Shown here piece by piece: positions 6,163 through 15,594 of a DNA stretch of 64,000 nucleotides. The stretch's first letter is position 1. Every line of letters begins with the position of its first letter. The notes under the pieces were generated by a model. It worked only from the letters and a program-made list of their open reading frames with translations. It was not told the origin of the DNA and did no database searches. The position numbers and the translations under genes are program-made. The stretch covers positions 377,001 through 441,000 of the forward strand of contig NZ_RDFA01000002.1 of NCBI RefSeq assembly GCF_004118325.1, read 5' to 3'. Origin of the DNA: Halorientalis pallida. Lineage in GTDB: Archaea; Halobacteriota; Halobacteria; Halobacteriales; Haloarculaceae.

Positions 6163-8576
6163 CGTTCGCCCTCCTCGAACCGCACGGCGATTTCGCCGTT
6201 CGTCCCGAGCGGGATCGACTTGTACTCGCCGTCGGCCCAGGCGCGCAACTGGTCGTGGTAGTGTTCGGAGAAGACCGAGCCGTCGTTGCCGCCGGGGAAG
6301 GCACCCCGTGACCCGGCCGCCGACTTGTCCATCGGGCAGATCATCCGCCAGCTACTGCCGACCGACTCCTCGTGGCGGAAGTTGTTCAGCGAGGCCGGCG
6401 AGCCGTCCGTTGGGTATCGGGGGTAGTTCAGCCACGGCCGGTCGAACGGGTGGTCGACGGCGGTCGTGTTGTAGTCGCCGTAGGTCGCCCAGCCGTGTTC
6501 GTCGAGTTCCGTCGCGGTCCGGGCGAGCGCCTCGGCGATGGCCGCGTCTCGGCCGTCCGGGAACCACGCCGAGTCGGGGTCGAGGCCGAGCAACACCCAG
6601 TCGCCGCCGTAGTACTCGGACACGTCGCGGCGGTCGCCCAGGGCCTCGGCGAGTCGCGGCTCGAACACCACGTCCCGGTAGTGATCGACGAAGCGGGCGA
6701 ACACCAGCGCCGCCCGGGAGTCACGGTCCATCCGGTAGTCCCAGCCGTCGAGGTCGGCGAGCAACGCCGCGGCGTCGCCGTCGACGGCCGACGCTGCTTC
6801 CTGCATGACCGGGACGAACTGCGCGGCCCGGGCGTCGTACGTATCCCGCTGGAGGTCCCGCATGAACGCGGGATCGGCTGGCTCGTCGCTCCCGATTCGT
6901 CGGTCGAGGCGATCCCAGAGCCGAATCCCACGGAAGGGGTCGCCGTAGCTCTCCGCGACGTAGTAGGGGTAGTCGGCGTCGTCGACGACGCGCTGGTTGG
7001 CCGTCCCCAGGTAGCCGGGCTGGTCGGCGTGGGGCATCTCCGCGAACGGGACGAACCCCTCACCCGTCCAGTCGGTCTCGCCGTAGGGGGTGTAGCCGGC
7101 CCACTCACCCTCCTTCGCCGAGCCGTCGAAGACCCGATCGCCGGGTACCTGCTCGCCGTCGGTCCGCCGGATGGGGACCTTGCCGACGACCCGGTAGTGG
7201 GTGTTGCCCTCGCGGTCGGCGTAGACGCAGTTCTGTGTCGGCAGGTCGAACCGCTCCAGCGCCGCGAGCGCGTCCTCGAGCCCGTCGCTCCGGTTGAGGT
7301 CGCGGACGGCCTCGGTCGTGCGGGTGGCACCGAGGCCGGTCCAGGCGACGCCCACCTCCGTCCGGAGTTCGTCGCCGTCGGCCTCGGCCGAGAGGACGGG
7401 TCCGTGGACGGTCTTGCGGACGGTGACGGTCCGGTCGTCCCCGTCGGCGACTTCGATCGTCCGCTCCTCGGTCTCGAAGTCGCGCCACTCGTCGCCGTAA
7501 CGGTACTGGCCGTCGCGGGTCTCGTACTCGTAGCAGTCGATCACGTCCGCGCCGGCGTTGGTGAACCCCCACGCGCCGCCGTCGTTCTCCCCGATGACGA
7601 CGAAGGGGACACCCGGGAAGGTGACACCCCGAACCGTCGTCTCCGGGCCGTCCAGTCCCATCTCGTACCACACGGGCGGGGCCATCAGCGAGAGATGCGG
7701 GTCGTTGGCCAGTAACGGCGCGCCCGAGGCAGTGTGCTCGCCCGACACCACCCACGAGTTCGACCCGACGCCGGGCGGCGACTCGAACCCCGAGAGCCAG
7801 CTCTCCAGGTCCGGGTGGGTCGCGCGCTGTTGGTCGGTCCCGGACGGAGCGGTCGTCCGCTGGGCCCTGGACTCGGCGGCGTCGCCCGCCTCGTGGCCCA
7901 GGATCGCCGCGTCGTGGTCGAGCCGGCTCGGGTACAGCCCCTCGATACCCGCGGCCCGCACGGTCTCGCGCCGGAGCGTCCGGAAACTCCCCGTCAGCGT
8001 CCAGCCGATCTGTTTCTCGGCGAGCATGGCGTCGGCCGGCTTCCAGAGCCGGGGCTCGAACCCGAGCAGGTCGTACTCGGCGGGGAGCGGGCGGTCACCC
8101 CCGACGTGACGGTTGACCCCCTCGGTGTAGGCCTCGACGAGGTCGCCGGTCTCGGACCCCTCCAGACGGTTCCAGGTCGTCTCGGCCGCGCCGGCGAAGT
8201 CCATGGCGACGTGGAAGCGGTCGGAGTCGAGGGTGGCCTCGCCGACGACCGCCGAGAGTTCGCCGCGCATCTGCCGGCGCTGGAGGTCCATCTGGAAGAG
8301 TCGGTCGGCCCCCTGGACGTAGCCGACCGCGAAGTACAGCGCCCGCTCGTCGTCGGCCGACACGTGGGGCACGCCGTGATCGTCGTACCGCACCGTCGCC
8401 GCGCCGTAGGGGCTCTCGACGGCCTCCGGGAGCTCGTCGCCCGCGGTGTCCCAGAGGGCGCCGCTGAACGGCGCGAAGCGGTCGAGGTAGCGCCGGATCG
8501 GCGTCCCGGCGGCTCCGGCGACCCCGCCCGCCAGCAGCGCGCCCAGCACGGCACGACGGGTTCGTTCGCGATCCAT
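6159..8576 (-). CDS. Penicillin-acylase-family Ntn hydrolase, exported (Tat-type signal)
   Basis: An 805-residue protein starting with a Tat-like signal (RTRRAVLGALLAGGVAGAAG). The alpha-chain region includes DDHGVPHVSADDERALYFAVGYVQGADRLFQMDL. The autoproteolytic junction is at GVGSNSWVVSG, so the catalytic N-terminal Ser of the beta chain is Ser272. Later motifs NDPHL and GVPFVVIGENDGGAWGFTN match the family. Members hydrolyse amide bonds of beta-lactams, N-acyl-homoserine lactones or other N-acyl compounds outside the cell. The native substrate is unknown; haloarchaea have no murein, so an N-acyl amide is more likely than a penicillin. It overlaps the downstream membrane gene by four bases. 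Confidence 0.85.
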   Translation of the reverse strand: MDRERTRRAVLGALLAGGVAGAAGTPIRRYLDRFAPFSGALWDTAGDELPEAVESPYGAATVRYDDHGVPHVSADDERALYFAVGYVQGADRLFQMDLQRRQMRGELSAVVGEATLDSDRFHVAMDFAGAAETTWNRLEGSETGDLVEAYTEGVNRHVGGDRPLPAEYDLLGFEPRLWKPADAMLAEKQIGWTLTGSFRTLRRETVRAAGIEGLYPSRLDHDAAILGHEAGDAAESRAQRTTAPSGTDQQRATHPDLESWLSGFESPPGVGSNSWVVSGEHTASGAPLLANDPHLSLMAPPVWYEMGLDGPETTVRGVTFPGVPFVVIGENDGGAWGFTNAGADVIDCYEYETRDGQYRYGDEWRDFETEERTIEVADGDDRTVTVRKTVHGPVLSAEADGDELRTEVGVAWTGLGATRTTEAVRDLNRSDGLEDALAALERFDLPTQNCVYADREGNTHYRVVGKVPIRRTDGEQVPGDRVFDGSAKEGEWAGYTPYGETDWTGEGFVPFAEMPHADQPGYLGTANQRVVDDADYPYYVAESYGDPFRGIRLWDRLDRRIGSDEPADPAFMRDLQRDTYDARAAQFVPVMQEAASAVDGDAAALLADLDGWDYRMDRDSRAALVFARFVDHYRDVVFEPRLAEALGDRRDVSEYYGGDWVLLGLDPDSAWFPDGRDAAIAEALARTATELDEHGWATYGDYNTTAVDHPFDRPWLNYPRYPTDGSPASLNNFRHEESVGSSWRMICPMDKSAAGSRGAFPGGNDGSVFSEHYHDQLRAWADGEYKSIPLGTNGEIAVRFEEGER

Positions 8577-8608
8577 GACCCGTCAGGGGGTCCGAGACGT
8601 GTAAAACC

Positions 8609-9328
8609 CTAGAATCCGCCCCAGCGGAGGTAGACCATCACCGCGACGATCGCGAGCTGGAAACCGCCCTGGATCGCGCTCAGTTTCGCGTTGCGCATCC
8701 CGATCCGGCTGATGACGTCCGTATCTGGATCGGGCGAACGCATCTCCAGATACATCTTGACCTCGCCGGGCATCAGGACGCCGAAGCCCAGCACGCTGAG
8801 GACGGCGACGATCCCCAGCGCGGCGGCGAACACCGGACTCGTCATCCCGAAATCCGGCAGCGTCGTCGCCAGGTAGACACCGCTACCCGCGAGCGCGACG
8901 CCGAAGGCGACGAGCCACCGCCAGTCGGTGAACGCGTCGAACTGCCAGCCGATCAGCGCGAGCGCTGGCACCAGCGTCGCGGCCGTCAACAGCGCGAGCC
9001 AGGCGTGTGCGTGGGGAAACACCCAGCCGCCACGGAGCGCCAGCGTGATCCCGCCGGCGATGGTCACCAGCGCCAGCGACGGCATCAGGAAGGTCATCTT
9101 CGGGGTGAACCGCTGGAAGACGTTCGCCCGCTCCTCGACCGCCAGCCCGCCCAGCACCGGCCCAAGCACGGCGGCCATGAACAGGTCGATCCCCGTCCAC
9201 AGCACGCCAGCCATCACGTGCACGTAGGTGTGCTGCTGGATCGTGCCGAGTGTCACTGCGTAGATCAGAAGCGCGACCGGGACGACCACCGCCCCGACCG
9301 CGAACGCCGGATTCGCCCGTGTCCCCAT
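8609..9328 (-). CDS. Multi-pass membrane protein (CopD/DUF2269-like)
   Basis: The best start is the ATG of MGTRANPAFAVG (239 residues); an upstream ATG adds 11 residues. Six or seven hydrophobic segments are visible. The second contains a conserved-looking HVMAGVLWTGIDLFMAAVLGPVLGGL, reminiscent of the CopD/DUF2269 group, with later RFTPKMTFLMPSLAL and FGVLMPGEVKMYLEM loops. His residues in helices 1-3 (QQHTYVHVMAG, FPHAHAW) could bind haem or a metal, but that is inference. Monocistronic between the acylase and leuS. Confidence 0.65.
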   Translation of the reverse strand: MGTRANPAFAVGAVVVPVALLIYAVTLGTIQQHTYVHVMAGVLWTGIDLFMAAVLGPVLGGLAVEERANVFQRFTPKMTFLMPSLALVTIAGGITLALRGGWVFPHAHAWLALLTAATLVPALALIGWQFDAFTDWRWLVAFGVALAGSGVYLATTLPDFGMTSPVFAAALGIVAVLSVLGFGVLMPGEVKMYLEMRSPDPDTDVISRIGMRNAKLSAIQGGFQLAIVAVMVYLRWGGF

Positions 9329-9449
9329 GCCACGAACCGTACCGCGAACCGAGACTGCCATCCTACAGGGAGGGTCGGAAAGCTGTCACAAATGCGTATC
9401 GGTCGTGTCGAGGCCGCGAGCCGCGGTCGACGGCGGCGCTACGCCCCGC

Positions 9450-12164
9450 TCAGTTGATGTGGATCGCCGGCCGGTTGGGTTCGGCCTTGGCCGCGAGGTC
9501 GTCGCCGTCCGCGGCCTGCCGGACCGTCACCGCGGCCCCGAACTCGTCCTCGAAGAGCCAGGCCGCCTGGTCCAGGATCTCGCGCTCGCGGTCCGGGGCC
9601 ATCGTCGGTTCGAGTTCGGCACTGCGCTCGCCCAGCGACGCGGCGAAGTCCGCGGCCGCATCGCCGTGGTCGCGGACGGTCTCGTCGTCCATGACCTGCC
9701 CGACGACGGCAGTGTCGTCGGCGGCCTCGCGGGCGATTTCGTAGGCTCGGTACTTCCAGTCCTGGGCGACGACGATCTCGATCCCGTCGGGATCCTCGAT
9801 GTCGACCACGTCCGTGATGTCGCGCACGTCGTCGAGCGTGTTCCGGACGAGTTCCCGCTCGATCCGATAGTCCTCGACGTCGTGGAGCGCGGTCGGCCAG
9901 TCGGCCCCCGCGGCCAGTCCTTCCTCGCCGAGCAGGTGCCACAGTTCCTCGCCCAGGTACGGCGCGATGGGTGCGACCATGGCCGCGAGCGCCCGGAGCG
10001 CGCGGCTGTAGGCGTACCGGTAGGGCGACTCGTAGTCCCGGTACCGACGGAGCAGGCGGGCGAACCGGCGGAGTTCGCCCACCACCTGGTGGAACCGGAA
10101 GCGGTCGTACTCGGTCGTCACCGCCGCGATGGTCCGGTCGATCTCGCGTTCGAGGTAGGCGTCGTGTGGCTGGCTCTCGGTCCGCGTCTCGATCTCCCCG
10201 TCTCGCGGTTCGGTTCCCTCACCGCTCGACCGGTCCGTGGCGCTTCGCGCCACACTCTCCGTGAACGCCGCCACCATCCCGTACAGTTCCTGCTGGAACT
10301 CGTAGGCCGTCTTGACGTTCTTGACGGTCCACTCGAAGTCCTGGCGAGGGTGGGCGGCCGAGAGGACGAACAGTCGGGTCGTCTCCGCACCGTACTCGTG
10401 GGGCGCGATAGCGTTGCCCTTCGACTTGGACATCTTCGTGCCGTCTTTCAGGACCGTGCCCTGGTTGACCAGCCGCTCGACGGGTTCGCGGGTGTCGAGC
10501 AGGCCGAGGTCGGCCAGCGCCCGGGTAAAGAAGCGGATGTACAGCAGGTGGAGGATGGCGTGTTCCTCGCCGCCGACGTACACGTCCACGGGGAGCCACT
10601 CGTCGGCCAGCTCGGTGTCGAAGGGGGCCTCGTCGAGGTCGGGTGAGAGGTACCGCAGGAAGTACCACGAGGAGTCGACGAAGGTGTCCATCGTGTCGGT
10701 CTCGCGCTCGGCGGGTCCGCCACACTCCGGACAGGTCGTCTCGACGAACTCGTCGTTCGCCGCGAGGGGGTTGCCCGTCGTCTGGACGTACTCCGGCAGT
10801 TCCACGGGGAGGTTCTCCTCGGGCACTGGCACCGGACCACACTCTCGACAGTGGACGATGGGGATGGGCGTCCCCCAGTAGCGCTGGCGGGAGATGAGCC
10901 AGTCACGGAGCCGGTAGGTCACGTCGCTCTCGACGGCGTCGTGGGCCTGCAACTGCTCGCGGGCGGCCGCGCTGGCCAGCCCGTCGTACTCGCCGCTCTC
11001 GGTGAGCATCCCGTCCCCAGTGTACGGTTCGGCGGGCAGGTCGGCCGTGGCGTCCCCGACGGGCTCGATCACCTGCTCGACGGGCAGATCCTGCTCGGTG
11101 GCGAAGGCGTGGTCGCGCTCGTTGTGTGCGGGCACGCCCATGACCGCGCCCGTGCCCACGTCGTCTAGCACGTAGGCCGCGACGTAAACCGGAATCTCCG
11201 CGCCGGTCAGCGGGTGGGTCGCGGTCAGCCCGGTGTCGACGCCGGACATTCCCGCTTCGCCGGGGTCGGCCGCCCGGACCTCGTCGACGTACGCGGCGAC
11301 GGCCTCGTCGTCGGCAGCGATCTCGGCGGCGAGGTCGTGGCCCGGCGAGAGCGACAGATACGTCGCGCCGAAGAGCGTGTCCAGCCGGGTGGTGAACACG
11401 TCGACCGTCTCGTCGTCCCCACCGCTCGGGGCGGCTACGTCGAACGTGACGCGGGCCCCCTCCTGGCGGCCGATCCAGTTGCGCTGGATGTCCCGGACGC
11501 CCTCGGGCCACCCCTCCAGATCGTCGAGGCCGGCGTGGAGTTCGGCGGCGTAGTCGGTGATCGAGAGGAACCACTGGTCGAGTTCCCGGCGGCCGACGGG
11601 CGTCTCACAGCGCCAGCAGACCTCCGTCGTTCCGGACTCGGTCTCGACCTCGTTCACCTGCGCGTCGGCCAGCACCGTCTCACAGTCGGGACACCAGTTG
11701 ACGGCGGCGGCCTCGTAGTCGACGAGGCCCTCCTCGTAGAACTTCGTGAACAGCCACTGGTTCCAGCGGTAGTACTCGGGGTCACAGGTCGTGATCTCCC
11801 GGGACCAGTCGTAGCCAAAGCCCATCCGTTCGAGTTCGTCGCGCATCCGCTCGATGCAGGTTCGGGTCCAGGACTCGGGGTCGGTGTCGCGCTCGAAGGC
11901 GGCGTTCTCGGCGGGGAGACCGAAGGCGTCCCAGCCCATCGGATGGAGCACGTCGTCGCCGCACATCCGCCGGTAGCGGGCGTAGGCGTCGGTGATCGCG
12001 TAGTTTCGGACGTGGCCCATGTGGAGCGCCCCGGAGGTGTAGGGAAACATCCCGAGGACGTAGCTGGGGTCCGCGGCGTCGTCGGGACAGTCGTAGACCC
12101 CTTCCTCCTCCCAGACGTGTTGCCAGTACTCCGTGACCTGTGAGGGATTGTAGCGCTGGGACAT
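9450..12164 (-). CDS. leuS: Leucyl-tRNA synthetase
   Basis: A class I aminoacyl-tRNA synthetase of 904 residues, charging tRNA-Leu in the cytosol. The HIGH signature is HMGH at residues 48-51 (PYTSGALHMGHVRNY) and KMSKS is at residues 577-581 (TKMSKSKGN). The zinc-binding CPDC/CWRC knuckle lies near residues 155-180. The CP1 editing domain follows (TRLDTLFGATY, then GTGAVMGVPAHNERDHAFA). An Asp/Glu/Arg-rich insert, SGEGTEPRDGEIETRTE, sits before the anticodon-binding helices. Start at the ATG of MSQRYNPSQV. Gene order on this strand is protease, then leuS, 79 bases apart. Confidence 0.95.
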   Translation of the reverse strand: MSQRYNPSQVTEYWQHVWEEEGVYDCPDDAADPSYVLGMFPYTSGALHMGHVRNYAITDAYARYRRMCGDDVLHPMGWDAFGLPAENAAFERDTDPESWTRTCIERMRDELERMGFGYDWSREITTCDPEYYRWNQWLFTKFYEEGLVDYEAAAVNWCPDCETVLADAQVNEVETESGTTEVCWRCETPVGRRELDQWFLSITDYAAELHAGLDDLEGWPEGVRDIQRNWIGRQEGARVTFDVAAPSGGDDETVDVFTTRLDTLFGATYLSLSPGHDLAAEIAADDEAVAAYVDEVRAADPGEAGMSGVDTGLTATHPLTGAEIPVYVAAYVLDDVGTGAVMGVPAHNERDHAFATEQDLPVEQVIEPVGDATADLPAEPYTGDGMLTESGEYDGLASAAAREQLQAHDAVESDVTYRLRDWLISRQRYWGTPIPIVHCRECGPVPVPEENLPVELPEYVQTTGNPLAANDEFVETTCPECGGPAERETDTMDTFVDSSWYFLRYLSPDLDEAPFDTELADEWLPVDVYVGGEEHAILHLLYIRFFTRALADLGLLDTREPVERLVNQGTVLKDGTKMSKSKGNAIAPHEYGAETTRLFVLSAAHPRQDFEWTVKNVKTAYEFQQELYGMVAAFTESVARSATDRSSGEGTEPRDGEIETRTESQPHDAYLEREIDRTIAAVTTEYDRFRFHQVVGELRRFARLLRRYRDYESPYRYAYSRALRALAAMVAPIAPYLGEELWHLLGEEGLAAGADWPTALHDVEDYRIERELVRNTLDDVRDITDVVDIEDPDGIEIVVAQDWKYRAYEIAREAADDTAVVGQVMDDETVRDHGDAAADFAASLGERSAELEPTMAPDREREILDQAAWLFEDEFGAAVTVRQAADGDDLAAKAEPNRPAIHIN

Positions 12165-12243
12165 CGAAATTCGCCGTTGTGCCTTCTGGAACCGCGACCC
12201 ACAAGACTGTTCGGTTGCGCGTCGTGTGCGAGCGGTTCCGGAA

Positions 12244-13419
12244 CTACCGCTGGAGGGGCGGCTCCCCGGCCGGCTTGCCCAGCGCCGCCGACCGACTCTC
12301 CTGGAGGATCTGGAAGACGGTCATCAGGTCGGTCCGGGAGACCAGCCCGGCCAGGTCGCCGGTCTCGTCGACGACCAGCAGGCGGCCGACGTTCTGTCCC
12401 AGGATCGTCGACACGGCGTCTTCGGCCTCCGTCTCGGGCGTGACCGTCCGCAGATCGCTCGTCATCACGTCCTCGACGCGCATCGCGTCGCGCTCGACGG
12501 GATCGACCTGCTGGACGTCCGAGAGGGTCACGATCCCCCGGAGATCGCCGGACTCGGTGACGACGGGGTAGCCGGTGTGACGTTCGCTGACCATCAGGTC
12601 GACCAGGTCCGCGACGCTGGTCTGGGGCGTGACCGTCGAGAGGTCGCTCGCGGGCGTCATCACGTCGGCGACGGACAGTCCCTCGAAGGCGGCTTCGAGG
12701 ATCAGCTGGCGGGTCTCGCCGGTCGCGCCGATGTAGATGAAGAAGGCGATGGCGATCCAGAACAGCTGGCCGAGCAGGATACCGCCCAGACCGAGCAGGA
12801 CAGCGAAGCCCTTCCCGACGCCGGCGGCGATGCGCGTGGCGTCCAGCCGCGAACGGTTGCGCGAGAGGACCGCTCGCAGGATGCGCCCGCCGTCCATGGG
12901 GAACCCGGGCAGGAGGTTGAACGCGGCCAGGAAGACGTTCAGGATGGCCAGGTAGCCGAAGACGAACCGTGGCGCGGGCTGGCCGACCGGGAACGCGAGG
13001 AAGGCCGCGTAACAGACCGCGCCGACGCCGACGCTGACGACGGGACCGGCGACGGCGATGTTGAACTCCTGTTTCCAGTCCTCGGGAAACTCCTCGAGCT
13101 GGGCCAGCCCGCCGAGAAACCAGAGGGTGATCGAGTCGACGTGGACGCCGTACCGCTGGGCCACGAGCGCGTGGCCGAACTCGTGGACCAGGACGCCGCC
13201 GAACAGTCCGAGCGCGGCGGCCAGCCCCAGCACCCAGGGGAGCGACCCCCCGCTGAGGGCCGCCGCGTCGATAGTGGTCCCCAGCGACTCGCCGAGTACC
13301 TCCGCGGTCGTGCCGACCTGCGAACCGATCAGGAAGACCAGCACCGGGAGAACGAGCAGAAACGACCCGCCCAGGCGAATCGGGATGCCGAACGCCGAAC
13401 CGATCCGAACACTTGCCAT
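12244..13419 (-). CDS. Site-2 protease (M50) with paired CBS domains
   Basis: Chosen start is the ATG of MASVRIGSAF (391 residues); six upstream in-frame residues are possible. It is a polytopic membrane zinc metalloprotease. The HExxH motif is HEFGH at residues 79-83 and the second metal motif is NLLPGFPMDGGRILRA. Two CBS domains follow in the C-terminal third (VADVMTPASDLSTVTP and VEDVMTSDLRTVTPE), which usually bind adenosyl ligands and gate activity. It probably clips membrane-spanning regulators within the membrane. It lies upstream of leuS on the same strand with a 79-base gap. Confidence 0.9.
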   Translation of the reverse strand: MASVRIGSAFGIPIRLGGSFLLVLPVLVFLIGSQVGTTAEVLGESLGTTIDAAALSGGSLPWVLGLAAALGLFGGVLVHEFGHALVAQRYGVHVDSITLWFLGGLAQLEEFPEDWKQEFNIAVAGPVVSVGVGAVCYAAFLAFPVGQPAPRFVFGYLAILNVFLAAFNLLPGFPMDGGRILRAVLSRNRSRLDATRIAAGVGKGFAVLLGLGGILLGQLFWIAIAFFIYIGATGETRQLILEAAFEGLSVADVMTPASDLSTVTPQTSVADLVDLMVSERHTGYPVVTESGDLRGIVTLSDVQQVDPVERDAMRVEDVMTSDLRTVTPETEAEDAVSTILGQNVGRLLVVDETGDLAGLVSRTDLMTVFQILQESRSAALGKPAGEPPLQR

Positions 13420-13642
13420 GGGCGGATGTAGGGGCATCGGCCGGATAAGTCGTCCCCCTACAGCGACGGTGAGCCACCGGGGTCAGGAGGGGGCGATCCG
13501 AGGCTCCAGCCGGCCGAACCCGCTCGCTTCGGGTCGAGAACCGCCCGACTGCGCCGCATCCGGACCGCCCCCCCAGCGGCAGGCGAAACGGACCCCCGTA
13601 GGCTCCGGAGGGCTATTGTGTGAGGGGTTCTCAGCCAGCTGT
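13420..13642. other. Gap without a convincing gene
   Basis: This 223-base stretch between the SprT-like stop and the S2P start is GC-rich. Only overlapping low-quality frames exist. I see no clear TATA element for the S2P gene and no repeat or RNA signature. Confidence 0.4.
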
Positions 13643-14221
13643 TCACCAGTCGTCGCCCAGCGACTCGCGAGCGCGCTCGTAGCCCTCCGCCGTCCGCCAT
13701 GTCCGACCCGACGCGCGGTGGCGGACGACGTACTCGCCCCCGCACTCACCACACTGGTAGCCCGCGTCGGGTTCCCGGACGGGCCGAGAAGCGCGGTGGC
13801 GCTCGGGTCGCCAGTCACAGTCCGCAGCGGTGCAGACCAGTTCGATCCGGCCGTCGGTGAACGACCGGCAGTGTCGGGGTGCGTCGATCTCGTCGGCCTT
13901 GCGGTAGAAGCGATCACCGTGGCCGGACTCGCCGAACCGCTGGAACTCCCAGGCGTGGACGAGTTCGTGCCTGATCGTCCCGACGAACTCGTCCCAGCCG
14001 AACTCCCGATAGGCGTCCCAGGTCAGGACGACGGTGATCTCGCCGCTGTCGGGATCGTACCGGCAACAGCCGGCCCGCCGGCGGGCGCGTTCGGAGATTG
14101 CCCACTCCAGATCGGCCACGTCGAGGTCGATGGCCACCGTCGCGGCGTACTCGGCCGCCCGCGACAGCAGGCCCACCCGCGTCGTCGGGTCCTCGCGTGC
14201 CGTCCGGTTTCCACTCGTCAC
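13643..14221 (-). CDS. SprT-like zinc metalloprotease-domain protein
   Basis: A 192-residue protein. The centre holds IRHELVHAWEFQRFGESGHGDRFYRKADEI, the SprT HExxH zinc site with a downstream His. The C-terminus carries zinc-ribbon cysteines (CTAADCDW, then CGECGG). The layout matches the SprT/Spartan-like family; in eukaryotes Spartan cleaves DNA-protein crosslinks, while the archaeal role is untested. GC-rich host codon use. It is divergent from the acyl-CoA dehydrogenase gene. Confidence 0.8.
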   Translation of the reverse strand: MTSGNRTAREDPTTRVGLLSRAAEYAATVAIDLDVADLEWAISERARRRAGCCRYDPDSGEITVVLTWDAYREFGWDEFVGTIRHELVHAWEFQRFGESGHGDRFYRKADEIDAPRHCRSFTDGRIELVCTAADCDWRPERHRASRPVREPDAGYQCGECGGEYVVRHRASGRTWRTAEGYERARESLGDDW

Positions 14222-14287
14222 GCCCGACCCCTCGAAGCCGATCCCCTAAGCGCTTCCGCCCGCAACCCGGGTGCGGTCGCTAACAAC

Positions 14288-14333
14288 GTGCGAGTTTCGC
14301 ACCTCATATTCTAACATTGTGAGATCTCGGCAC
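14288..14333 (+). promoter_or_regulatory. Paired operator-like inverted repeats at the acyl-CoA dehydrogenase promoter
   Basis: A perfect inverted repeat GTGCGAGTTTCGCAC spans 14288-14302. A related imperfect one, GTGAGATCTCGGCAC, spans 14319-14333 with a GAGATCTC core. Their starts are 31 bases apart, about three helical turns. The AT-rich patch between them (CATATTCTAACATT) lies where a TATA box should be for a transcript starting near the ATG at 14341. The geometry suits a dimeric repressor such as a TetR-type fatty-acid regulator, but no such gene is adjacent. Confidence 0.5.
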
Positions 14334-14340
14334 GGGATTT

Positions 14341-15588
14341 ATGATGTCTGGGCCGGAATCTCTCGGGAAGATGCTCACGTTCAACGACTCCGAGGCGGCC
14401 GAGGAACTGGCGGAGCGCGCACACGACCTGATGGAGGAGGTCGTCCTCCCGAAAGAGCGGGAACTGTCGGGCGGGATGTCGGTGTCGGACAGCACCATCG
14501 AGGAACTCCGCGAGGCCGCTCGCGAGTACGGTGTCTACGCGCCACAGATCGACGAGGAGTACGGCGGCATGGGCTACGACTTCCGTGACACCTTGCCGAC
14601 CTTCGAGGAGGCCGGGCGGTCGACGCTGGGGCAGATCGCGATGCGGGTCGACGCCCCCGACGAGGGGAACATGCACCTGCTGGAACTCCACGGCTCCGAG
14701 CTCCAGAAAGAGGAGTACCTGAAACCGCTCGTCGCGGGCGAGATCGCCTCCGGCTTCTCGATGACCGAGCCCATGCAGGGCGGCGGCTCCGACCCGAAGA
14801 TGCTGCAGACCACCGCGGAGAAGGACGGCGACGAGTGGGTCATCGACGGCCACAAGTGGTGGACCAGCAAGGGGATCAAAGCCGACGTACTGCTCGTGTT
14901 CGCTCGCACGGACCAGGAGGCCCACCCGTACGAGGGCTGTTCGGTCTTTCTGGTGCCCAAGGACGCCGACGGCGTCGAGGTCGTCCGGAACATCCCCCAC
15001 GTCGGCAGCGACGTGCACGGGATGGGCCACGCCGAGATCAAGTACAACGACGTGCGCGTCCCCGAAGAGCACCTGCTCGGCGAGGCGGGCAAAGGGTTCC
15101 AGCACGTTCAGGAACGGCTCGGTCCCGCCCGGCTGACCCACTGTATGCGCTACTCCGGGATGGCCGAGCGGGCGCTGGACGTGACCAAGGCCTACATGAG
15201 CGAACGCGACGCTTTTGGCTCCAAGTTGGCCGAGAAACAGCACCCGCGGATGGTCATCGCCGAGCAGGAGACCAACCTCGCGGCCGCCCGGTCGCTCGTC
15301 CGGCAGGCCGCCGACCGGATCGCCGACGGTCACGAGGCCCGTGTCGAAGTCTCGATGGCGAAGGTGTTCACGGCCAACGCCACCCAGGAGGCCATCGACA
15401 CCGCCCTGCAGTTCCTCGGCGGGAACGGCATCGCCAAGGACCTACCCGTCGCGGACTTCTACGAGAGCGTCCGGCAGTTCCGCATCGTCGACGGGGCCGA
15501 CGAGGTCCACAAGCGCACCGTCGCGCGCGAGGCCTTCGAGGACGTGCCCGCGGAGGAACTCGACGCGCTCACGCGGTTCGACGGCTGA
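14341..15588 (+). CDS. Acyl-CoA dehydrogenase
   Basis: A 415-residue FAD enzyme; a second possible start is the Met at 14371 (MLTFNDSEAAEEL). It has the family motifs: ASGFSMTEPMQGGGSDP near residue 140 (flavin-binding strand), WVIDGHKWWTSKG, and the C-terminal QFLGGNGIAKDLPV. It catalyses the first dehydrogenation of acyl-CoA in beta-oxidation or branched-chain amino-acid breakdown; chain length cannot be read. The neighbouring acyl-CoA synthetase (minus strand) would supply substrates. The promoter carries two operator-like repeats, so it is probably repressed and induced by a ligand. Confidence 0.9.
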   Translation: MMSGPESLGKMLTFNDSEAAEELAERAHDLMEEVVLPKERELSGGMSVSDSTIEELREAAREYGVYAPQIDEEYGGMGYDFRDTLPTFEEAGRSTLGQIAMRVDAPDEGNMHLLELHGSELQKEEYLKPLVAGEIASGFSMTEPMQGGGSDPKMLQTTAEKDGDEWVIDGHKWWTSKGIKADVLLVFARTDQEAHPYEGCSVFLVPKDADGVEVVRNIPHVGSDVHGMGHAEIKYNDVRVPEEHLLGEAGKGFQHVQERLGPARLTHCMRYSGMAERALDVTKAYMSERDAFGSKLAEKQHPRMVIAEQETNLAAARSLVRQAADRIADGHEARVEVSMAKVFTANATQEAIDTALQFLGGNGIAKDLPVADFYESVRQFRIVDGADEVHKRTVAREAFEDVPAEELDALTRFDG

Positions 15589-15594
15589 CCGCCG

